In this document: positions 23,570-30,222 of the stretch, in pieces
Layout of the letters: each line of letters starts with the position of its first letter
How positions within the stretch are numbered: the first letter of the stretch is position 1
IMG/VR virus record: IMGVR_UViG_3300037606_000073
Span: 1-58,832 of that record
Length of the DNA stretch: 58,832 nucleotides
Reading direction: 5' to 3' (one strand)
Source of the DNA: a virus
Made by a program: the position numbers and the translations under genes
The notes under the pieces: model-generated
Database searches by the model: none
What the model was told of the DNA's origin: nothing
The model's input: only the letters and a program-made list of their open reading frames with translations

Positions 23570-24102
23570 TGCATATCATGCTTGACCTAGAGACCATGGG
23601 CACCCGCCCGGATGCCCCAATCGTGGCTATTGGTGCCGTGGCGTTTAACGCCATGGGCGTGACTGACGAGACGTTCTACCGCGTTGTGTCCCTTCACAGC
23701 GCCGTGCGCTTCGGCGCTGTCATTGACCCCAGCACTGTCATGTGGTGGCTGCAGCAAGGAGACAGTGCGCGCAACGCACTGACCGAAGCCCAAGACGAAG
23801 CCATTGGACTTGACGTGGCTTTGCGCGACTTCATGCAGTTTGTATGCGCCTACGGCGACAGCCTAAAAGGCGTATGGGGTAACGGGGCGCCTTTCGACAA
23901 CGTATTGATGCACGAGTCGGGGAAGCGATGCGACGTGCCGATGTGGGAGATCTGGAAAGACAAGTGCTACCGCACTACTAAAGGCATGTATCCTGACGTG
24001 AAGATGGAGCGTAGCGGCACCCACCACAACGCGCTGGACGATGCCCGCTCGCAGGCAGAGCACTTGATCGCGATCAGTGCCAAGCATGGCGAGTTCCTGT
24101 GA
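23569..24102 (+). CDS. DEDD-family 3'-5' exonuclease
   Basis: A 177-residue exonuclease of the DnaQ/RNase T superfamily, Rv2179c-like. Exo I motif LDLETMG with D6 and E8; the middle motif WGNGAPFDN around 102; exo III as HHNALDDARSQA near 150. It removes nucleotides from single-stranded 3' ends. Its stop overlaps the polymerase start (GTGA), so it may act beside the polymerase as an extra proofreading or end-processing enzyme. Confidence 0.8.
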   Translation: MHIMLDLETMGTRPDAPIVAIGAVAFNAMGVTDETFYRVVSLHSAVRFGAVIDPSTVMWWLQQGDSARNALTEAQDEAIGLDVALRDFMQFVCAYGDSLKGVWGNGAPFDNVLMHESGKRCDVPMWEIWKDKCYRTTKGMYPDVKMERSGTHHNALDDARSQAEHLIAISAKHGEFL

Positions 24103-25958
24103 TAGACATCATCACCATCGACTTCGAGACCTACTACGCCAATGACTACGGCCTCTCCAAGATGACGACCGAGGCGTACATCCGTGACCCCCGCTTCGAG
24201 ATCATCGGTGTAGGGATCAAGGTCAACGACGACGAGACTGACTGGTACTCCGGCGCTGACGCGCCGGGGTTCCTCAACGCTATCGACTACACGAACGCGG
24301 CGATCCTGTGCCACAACACCGCCTTCGACGGGGCGATCCTGTCTTGGCACTGTGGTATCAAGCCCAAGCTGTGGCTCGACACGCTGAGCATGGCGCGACC
24401 CCTGCACTCCATGACTGTGGGCGGCAGTCTCAAGGCGTTGGCTACTTACTACGAGCTGGGTACAAAGGGTGACGAGGTGGTGCGTGCTATAGGTATGCAG
24501 CGGCGGGACTTCACACCCGAGCAGATGCGGGCCTACGCTGACTACTGCGTGCAAGACGTTGACCTTACGTACAAGCTGTTCAAAAAGCTGATGCGACAGT
24601 TCCCCAAGGAGGAGTTGCTGGTCATCGACCAGACCATCCGGATGTACACCGAGCCCCAGTTTGAGCTGGACACGGATGCGCTGGAACACCACCTCTACGT
24701 TGTCCACGAGCGCAAGGCCAAGCTGCTGGAGAAGCTGGGTGGCGAGGAGCGGGCCAAGAAGTTCCTCATGTCCAACCAGAAGTTTGCTGGCCTGCTGCAA
24801 GCTATGGGTGTACATGCTCCCATGAAGGTCAGCCTCACCACGGGCAAGCCGACCTACGCCTTTTCTAAGACCGACACGGTGTTCACGGAGTTGCTTGAAC
24901 ACCCTAAGGCGGCGGTACGCGCCGTCGTCGAGGCACGACTGGGTACTAGGAGTACCCTAGAGGAGACCCGCACCCAACGGTTCCTTGATATAGCGGGGCG
25001 GGGGCGCCTCCCCATCATGCTCAACTACTACGGTGCCCACACTGGGCGGTTCAGCGGCGGCGACAAGGTAAACCTGCAGAACCTACCGCGAGGCGGTGCG
25101 CTGCGCCGTGCACTGGTGGCCCCTACAGGTAAGTGCGTGGTGGCATGTGACTCCAGCCAGATCGAAGCACGACTGGTGGCATACCTTGCTGGGCAGAACG
25201 ATCTCGTGCAGTCCTTCCGCGAGGGGCGCGACGTGTACTCTGAGTTTGCCACCGATGTGTACGGTCGGCCCGTCAGCAAGGGTGAAAAGGTGGAGCGGCA
25301 CGTGGGGAAGACGGGTATCCTTGGGCTTGGCTACGGCATGGGCCCACTGAAGTTTATGCACTCGCTGGCCACGAGTTTCATCCCGGTGCAGATGGAGGAG
25401 AACGAGGCGCAGAAGATTGTCGCGTTATACCGAAACAAATACCACCGCATCCAATCCTTCTGGAACCGGTGCAACCAAGAGCTCACCGGTATGGTGGCAG
25501 GCGCGAGCGGTGAGCTCTGCGATATTATATCCTACGATAGCGAGGGTATCGTTCTACCCAATGGGTTGCGCCTTAGATACCCCGCCCTGCGCCGTGTTGC
25601 CCATGGGTTCGAGTACATTAACGACGCAAGGGCGTATCGAAAGTTTCTCGAAGCCCGCGTCATGGGTCACGATACCCCCCCACTAACGTGGAAGCGCATA
25701 TACGGAGCGTCCTGCGTGGAGAATATCACCCAAGCTGTTGCACGCATCGTTGTGTCCGAGCAGATGGTTAAGGTCGGACGGCGCTACCCCGTCGCCCTGC
25801 AAGTACACGACGAGATCGTCTGCGTAGTGGACGAGAAAGACGCAGATGACTGCAAAGCGTTTATGATGAGCGTCATGTCCACCCCGCCCGAGTGGGCACC
25901 GGACTTACCTGTCGCCTGCGAAGCAGACATCGGCCCCAACTACGGAGATGCCAAATGA
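24099..25958 (+). CDS. polA: Family A DNA polymerase with 3'-5' exonuclease domain
   Basis: 619 residues with a GTG start overlapping the exonuclease stop. Residues 1-170 are the proofreading domain (ITIDFETYY, CHNTAFDG, YCVQDVDLTYKLF). The polymerase domain shows motif A VACDSSQIEARL (about 347-358), motif B with the RHVGKTGILGLGYG helix (about 396-411) and motif C VHDEIV (about 569). It has no 5'-3' nuclease, as usual for phage replicases. This is the phage replicative polymerase. Confidence 0.9.
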   Translation: MIDIITIDFETYYANDYGLSKMTTEAYIRDPRFEIIGVGIKVNDDETDWYSGADAPGFLNAIDYTNAAILCHNTAFDGAILSWHCGIKPKLWLDTLSMARPLHSMTVGGSLKALATYYELGTKGDEVVRAIGMQRRDFTPEQMRAYADYCVQDVDLTYKLFKKLMRQFPKEELLVIDQTIRMYTEPQFELDTDALEHHLYVVHERKAKLLEKLGGEERAKKFLMSNQKFAGLLQAMGVHAPMKVSLTTGKPTYAFSKTDTVFTELLEHPKAAVRAVVEARLGTRSTLEETRTQRFLDIAGRGRLPIMLNYYGAHTGRFSGGDKVNLQNLPRGGALRRALVAPTGKCVVACDSSQIEARLVAYLAGQNDLVQSFREGRDVYSEFATDVYGRPVSKGEKVERHVGKTGILGLGYGMGPLKFMHSLATSFIPVQMEENEAQKIVALYRNKYHRIQSFWNRCNQELTGMVAGASGELCDIISYDSEGIVLPNGLRLRYPALRRVAHGFEYINDARAYRKFLEARVMGHDTPPLTWKRIYGASCVENITQAVARIVVSEQMVKVGRRYPVALQVHDEIVCVVDEKDADDCKAFMMSVMSTPPEWAPDLPVACEADIGPNYGDAK

Positions 25959-26617
25959 CCAAGCTAAGTCACTCGTACTCAGCGCTCAAGATGTACGATA
26001 ACTGTCCGAAGAACTACTTCCACCAGCGGATCGAGAAGTCTGTGAGGGATAGTGGCAACGCCGTCACCGCTTACGGCGAGCGTGTGCACAAGTCGTTGGA
26101 GCTAAGGTTGGGCGAGGGCGCGGCTGGGCTCAACCAAGAGACGTCGCGGTACGAGGCTCTGTGCGCCAGCATCCAGAAGCTGGCGGCAGCCGGTGTGCTT
26201 ACCGTCGAGGAGGAGATGACCCTTAACGACAGCCTAGAGCCCACAGGCTGGTGGGACCCCGACGCGTGGCTGCGCTCCAAGATCGACGTGCTCGTGCGCA
26301 ATGGGCCGGAAGCTATCATGTTTGACTGGAAGACAGGCAAGCGACGCCCCGACTTCGACCAGCTGGAGCTGTTCGCGGTGCAGGTGTTCAAGCATTACCC
26401 TGAGGTCCAGCGCGTCAAGACCACGTTCGTGTGGCTTAAAGAGATGAAGCTGGACCACGAGACTTACACCCGTGAGGACATGCCCAACATCTGGCAACGC
26501 ATCCTGTCCAAGATCAAACGGATCGAGGGTTCGGCCGAGCATGACAACTGGCCAGCCAAGCCAAGCGGGCTGTGCGGCTGGTGCCCGTGCAAAAGTTTCT
26601 GCGAGTTTGCGAAATAG
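25955..26617 (+). CDS. PD-(D/E)XK nuclease, Cas4/RecB-like
   Basis: 220 residues from the ATG at 25955, overlapping the polymerase stop (ATGA). The active site shows IMFDWKTGKR (D-x-K); the N-terminal YDNCPKNYF carries one cysteine and the C-terminal CGWCPCKSFCEF several, the arrangement that holds an Fe-S cluster in Cas4/AddB nucleases. Nucleases of this type sit beside DNA polymerase in many phages (DUF2800-like slot). Probably processes DNA ends in recombination. Confidence 0.75.
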   Translation: MTKLSHSYSALKMYDNCPKNYFHQRIEKSVRDSGNAVTAYGERVHKSLELRLGEGAAGLNQETSRYEALCASIQKLAAAGVLTVEEEMTLNDSLEPTGWWDPDAWLRSKIDVLVRNGPEAIMFDWKTGKRRPDFDQLELFAVQVFKHYPEVQRVKTTFVWLKEMKLDHETYTREDMPNIWQRILSKIKRIEGSAEHDNWPAKPSGLCGWCPCKSFCEFAK

Positions 26618-26620
26618 AAG

Positions 26621-26647
26621 TTGACATAGTATACACGGGGGTATAGG
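26621..26647 (+). promoter_or_regulatory. Promoter-like site with embedded GTATAC
   Basis: TTGACATAGTATACAC at 26621-26636 lies directly before the VRR-NUC gene. It shares 13 of 14 bases with the site at 22261. GTATAC at 26629-26634 lies just after the -35-like box, so a GTATAC-binding regulator could act here. A good -10 at normal spacing is not seen before the ATG at 26649. Confidence 0.4.
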
Positions 26648-26648
26648 C

Positions 26649-27041
26649 ATGGCCACAACACCTGAGGGCCGAATAAAGAGCAAGCTAGACAAAGTACTCA
26701 AGGCCGAGGGGGTCTGGTTCTACAGCCCACAAGCCGGGCCGTTCGGTGTGTCGGGCATACCCGACAGGGTCGCTTGTGTGAACGGACACTTCGTAGGTAT
26801 CGAGTGCAAGGCCGACAAAACCAAGAAGCCCACAGCGCTGCAGATGAAGTGCATGAGGGACATAGAAGCAGCGGGCGGCAAATGCTTTGTCGCGTACGAC
26901 GACAAAACCATTGAGACGGTAAGGGAGTATATCCGTGCTCGTAATCCCCAAGGCAAAAGCGCTGGCGCTAAAGCTAAAGAATCCGGCCCAAGTGCTGGCG
27001 ACGGTGACGTCCGCCAAGTCGATGACGGTGCGTGGGAATAA
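26649..27041 (+). CDS. VRR-NUC domain nuclease
   Basis: A 130-residue protein with the VRR-NUC pattern: E at GRIKSKLDKVLKAEG, GVSGIPDRVAC and the catalytic GIECKADK, then helical KPTALQMKCMRDIEAAGG and a closing strand GKCFVAYDD. VRR-NUC enzymes cut branched DNA such as Holliday junctions, which fits resolution of replicative or packaging intermediates. The C-terminal 30 residues overlap the helicase gene by 107 bases. Confidence 0.8.
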   Translation: MATTPEGRIKSKLDKVLKAEGVWFYSPQAGPFGVSGIPDRVACVNGHFVGIECKADKTKKPTALQMKCMRDIEAAGGKCFVAYDDKTIETVREYIRARNPQGKSAGAKAKESGPSAGDGDVRQVDDGAWE

Positions 27042-28488
27042 CATCGTCGTCGTCCCGCACAAGCTGGCTGCTGTAAAGCAGCTGCGTGCACTGGGTATCG
27101 CAGCGCCTTCTCCGATCCTGCACTACTACGACTGGCCCGGCCAGTTCACACCATACGAGCACCAGCAGATGACGGCGTCGTTCCTCACTATGCAGGACCG
27201 CTGCCTTGTGCTCAACGAGATCGGTACAGGTAAGACCCAGAGCGCTCTGTGGGCAGCCGACTACCTCATCAACATCGGCGCTGTGAAGAAGGTGTTGGTC
27301 CTATCCCCGCTGTCTACACTGGAGCGGGTGTGGGGTGATGCTATCTTCAAGGGTTTCTACCACCGCAAGCACGTGGTACTGCACGGTACTGCGGCGCGCC
27401 GCAAGAAACTGCTTGGCACCGAGGCTGACTTCTACATCATCAACCACGACGGGTTCAGTATTATCTCGGAGGATACCGTTGGTAAGTTTGATCTTGTCAT
27501 CGTCGACGAGGCAGCAGTCATGCGCAACCCATCGACCACTCGATACAAGCACTTCAAGAAGTGGATGAACAAGAACCCAGACATGCGGCTGTGGCTGATG
27601 ACGGGCACGCCGACACCGAATGACCCCACTGACGCATGGACCCTGTCCCAGCTGGTGGAGAGCCCGTATGCACCTCGCACCTTCACGGCGTTCCGTGAGC
27701 AGGTTATGATGAAGATTGGTCAGTGGAAGTTTGTACCACGGCCAGAGAGCATGGAGATTGTGAAGAACATATTGCAGCCAGCAATACGTTACACACGGGA
27801 CGAGTGCTTCGATCTACCTGACACGGTGATCCAGACCCGCAGGGTAGAGCTGACACCCGAGCAGAAGAAACACTACACGACCATGATGCGCCGCCTTGTC
27901 ATTGAGATGGAGTCCGGCGACGGCACCATCAGCGCGGTGAACGAGGCTGTTAAGGTGCAGAAGCTGGTACAAATTGCCTGCGGTGTAGCGTACACCGACG
28001 ACGGGCAGGACTTTGAGATTGATTGTTCCCCCCGGGTGAACGCAGTGAAGGAGGTGATCGAAGAAGCAGGTGAAAAGATAATCGTGTTCGTGCCCCTGAC
28101 AGGGACGCTGAACATGCTGTCGCGGGAGCTGTCTAAGCGCTGGACCACAGCCGTTGTCAACGGCGCGGTGTCATCCAACAAGCGCAACCAGATATTCCAC
28201 GACTTTCAGAACAGTAAGGACCCGCGTGTACTGATCGCTCACCCTGCAACTATGGCTCACGGCCTGACCCTTACCTCGGCTTCGACCGTGGTGTGGTATG
28301 GCCCCATAACCAGCAATGAGCAATACGTTCAGGCCAACGGGCGGGTAGAGCGCATCGGGAAGCGGCACGTCAGTAACGTGGTCCACATAGAGGCCACCGA
28401 CCTTGAGTACAAAATGTATCAGAGGTTGTTGAGCAAACAGAAACTACAGGGCCTGCTTCTTGACCTGATCCAACAAGCAACGGAGTGA
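26935..28488 (+). CDS. SNF2-type DNA helicase
   Basis: A 517-residue superfamily 2 helicase with a GTG start inside the VRR-NUC gene. Walker A NEIGTGKTQ at about 95-103, motif Ia VLVLSPLSTL, DEAA box (VIVDEAAVM, about 188-196), motif III LMTGTPTPN and C-terminal motifs HGLTLTSAS and QANGRVERIGK. The pairing with VRR-NUC is common in phages. It likely remodels forks or junctions for the nuclease. Confidence 0.85.
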   Translation: MLVIPKAKALALKLKNPAQVLATVTSAKSMTVRGNNIVVVPHKLAAVKQLRALGIAAPSPILHYYDWPGQFTPYEHQQMTASFLTMQDRCLVLNEIGTGKTQSALWAADYLINIGAVKKVLVLSPLSTLERVWGDAIFKGFYHRKHVVLHGTAARRKKLLGTEADFYIINHDGFSIISEDTVGKFDLVIVDEAAVMRNPSTTRYKHFKKWMNKNPDMRLWLMTGTPTPNDPTDAWTLSQLVESPYAPRTFTAFREQVMMKIGQWKFVPRPESMEIVKNILQPAIRYTRDECFDLPDTVIQTRRVELTPEQKKHYTTMMRRLVIEMESGDGTISAVNEAVKVQKLVQIACGVAYTDDGQDFEIDCSPRVNAVKEVIEEAGEKIIVFVPLTGTLNMLSRELSKRWTTAVVNGAVSSNKRNQIFHDFQNSKDPRVLIAHPATMAHGLTLTSASTVVWYGPITSNEQYVQANGRVERIGKRHVSNVVHIEATDLEYKMYQRLLSKQKLQGLLLDLIQQATE

Positions 28489-28492
28489 CAAC

Positions 28493-28888
28493 ATGACCGT
28501 GACAGTCGATAGCGTCATCAAGACGTACATGAAATTACGTATCAAGAAGGAAGAGATCGAAGCGGAAGCCAAGGATAAGGTGGACGCTGTCAAGGGTAAC
28601 ATGCTCAAGCTAGAGGCATGGCTCAAGGCCAAGGCTGACGCTGACGGCGTCACGTCCTTCAAGACCGATCATGGCACAGCGTTCCTGACCACCACCGACT
28701 ACGCCAACGTCGCCGACTGGAAAGCAGTACTGGACTTCATCCGTAGGGAAGAAGCCTTCGACATGCTGGAGAAGCGCATCAGCAAGACCGCTGTCCGCGC
28801 CTACCTCGACGCTACCAATGAAGTCCCGCCGGGTGTGACCTATGGCACCAAGCTGGACATCAACATCCGCAAACCTACAGCTCGCTAA
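28493..28888 (+). CDS. Small coiled-coil protein, 131 aa
   Basis: A 131-residue protein with a charged N-terminal coiled coil (residues 15-50, KKEEIEAEAKDKVDAVKGN) and a C-terminal alpha/beta part (GTAFLTTTDYANVADW, FDMLEKRISKTAVRAYLD). Similar proteins of unknown role sit next to ssDNA-binding proteins in phage replication loci, perhaps as Gam-like or accessory factors. A GGAG-type site and a four-base gap link it to the helicase. Confidence 0.6.
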   Translation: MTVTVDSVIKTYMKLRIKKEEIEAEAKDKVDAVKGNMLKLEAWLKAKADADGVTSFKTDHGTAFLTTTDYANVADWKAVLDFIRREEAFDMLEKRISKTAVRAYLDATNEVPPGVTYGTKLDINIRKPTAR

Positions 28889-28898
28889 GGAGGACCCT

Positions 28899-29885
28899 AT
28901 GAGCAACATTATCCCCGCAAACTTCAAAATCCCCGCACACCTTGCCGCCAAGGTGGGCCAACCCTCTACCCTGTCGCATAGCATTGCCGCTGGTATCTCC
29001 AGTGGCCAGTCGTTCCCGCGCATCTCCCTCAAGGGAAGCCGGTTCCGCATCGTCGAGGATGGTACTGAGACAGTGCTGGACACCACCTCGCTGGACATCG
29101 TGATCGTCGGTGCAAACCCGAAGCTGTCCAAGACTTTCTACGACAAGTCATGGGACAAGGATGCTGAGGCGACTGCACCTGACTGCTATTCTCTGGACGG
29201 CGTTAAACCCCACCCCGAGAGCGAGGCACCGCAGAACGACGTGTGTGCATCGTGCCCCCACAGTGCGTGGGGCTCCAAGACAGGACCACAAGGGCAGCAG
29301 CTCAAGGCATGTACTGACCAGAAGCGGTTGGCCATTGTCGCGGCTGACGATCCGGAAGGTCCTGTGTATCTGCTGCAGGTCACACCCGCCGCACTCAAGG
29401 GCCTTAACTCTTATCACAAGGAGTTGTCAGTACGTGGTATCCCCGCCGAGGTAGTCAAGACCAAGATTAGTTTCGACACCGACGCGTCGTTCCCCAAGCT
29501 GAAGTTCGGCTTCGGCGGGTTCCTCGACGAAGATACCTACGCCGCAGTCGAGCCTCTGTTCGGCGCTGACAACGTGATGGACATCACTGGCGAGAAGCAA
29601 CCCGATGCAGTCTCTGCGCCGTCGACGCCGCGTAAGGTGGCGGTCAAGGTGGCGAAGCCCGCGCCCGAGCCGGAGCCGGAGCCTGAGGAAGAAGTCGCGC
29701 CACCCGCCGCTGCGGGGGCACCCAAGCGTGGTTTTGGTGTAGCCAAGGCAGCCCCTGCTGAGCAGCCCAAGGTAGCAGCCAAGCCCAAGCCCAAGCCTGA
29801 GCCCAAGGCGGCTGTCGTGGTGGATGACGAAGTGTCCAGCTTGGCCGACGAGATCGCAGCGCTGATTGGAGATGACGATGACTAA
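28899..29885 (+). CDS. ssDNA-binding-like protein with acidic tail
   Basis: 328 residues from the ATG at 28899, preceded by AAGGAGGA. The N-terminal 220 residues are ordered beta with a cysteine cluster (CASCPHSAW ... LKACTDQ) that may hold zinc. Residues about 245-310 are a proline/lysine/alanine low-complexity linker, and the end is DDEVSSLADEIAALIGDDDD, an SSB-like acidic tail. Position with polymerase, nuclease and helicase supports a single-strand binding role, equivalent to DUF2815 proteins. Confidence 0.6.
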   Translation: MSNIIPANFKIPAHLAAKVGQPSTLSHSIAAGISSGQSFPRISLKGSRFRIVEDGTETVLDTTSLDIVIVGANPKLSKTFYDKSWDKDAEATAPDCYSLDGVKPHPESEAPQNDVCASCPHSAWGSKTGPQGQQLKACTDQKRLAIVAADDPEGPVYLLQVTPAALKGLNSYHKELSVRGIPAEVVKTKISFDTDASFPKLKFGFGGFLDEDTYAAVEPLFGADNVMDITGEKQPDAVSAPSTPRKVAVKVAKPAPEPEPEPEEEVAPPAAAGAPKRGFGVAKAAPAEQPKVAAKPKPKPEPKAAVVVDDEVSSLADEIAALIGDDDD

Positions 29886-30162
29886 TACACCCCTCGACTT
29901 CGAGAAGGTGGAGCTGGTCCGCGAGCGCATGGGCCTTACGATCAAGGATATGTGCCAGCTGCTCGACGTAACCCGCGTCACCTACTACAAGTGGGTGGAC
30001 GGCGGGGCACTCCGGGATCGCAACGACAGGCGCGTCAGGTACCTGCTCCGCCAGCTCCTACCTCTATTGAAAGACGGCTCTTGGCCCCCCGAAGGGGCCA
30101 AGTTCCAGACCAGCCCCGCCCGACTGCGCTCCTTACTTGAGATTTTAGAGGTAGTCGAGTAG
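29878..30162 (+). CDS. Helix-turn-helix regulator, 94 aa
   Basis: 94 residues from the ATG at 29878, six bases after GGAG. The segment ERMGLTIKDMCQLLDVTRVT followed by YYKWVDGG is a typical XRE-like helix-turn-helix. The rest is helical (RYLLRQLLPLL, RLRSLLEILEVVE) and may dimerise. It overlaps the SSB-like stop. It could be the regulator of the GTATAC sites. A terminator-like hairpin follows. Confidence 0.7.
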   Translation: MTNTPLDFEKVELVRERMGLTIKDMCQLLDVTRVTYYKWVDGGALRDRNDRRVRYLLRQLLPLLKDGSWPPEGAKFQTSPARLRSLLEILEVVE

Positions 30163-30174
30163 GGTACCAAAACT

Positions 30175-30195
30175 GGGGAGGGATAAACCCTCCCC
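30175..30195 (+). terminator. Terminator-like hairpin before the primase-helicase gene
   Basis: An 8-bp GC-rich stem GGGGAGGG / CCCTCCCC closes an ATAAA loop and is followed by TTCTTAC. The T tract is imperfect, so it may only reduce transcription into the primase-helicase gene. Confidence 0.6.
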
Positions 30196-30222
30196 TTCTT
30201 ACACCAGAGCAAGGCGTGACAC

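Noticed and set aside
23967-24902. Long minus-strand frame opposite the DNA polymerase (311 codons)
   Set aside because: It is a mirror of GC-rich codon use; no ribosome site or family match, and it lies opposite clear polymerase motifs.
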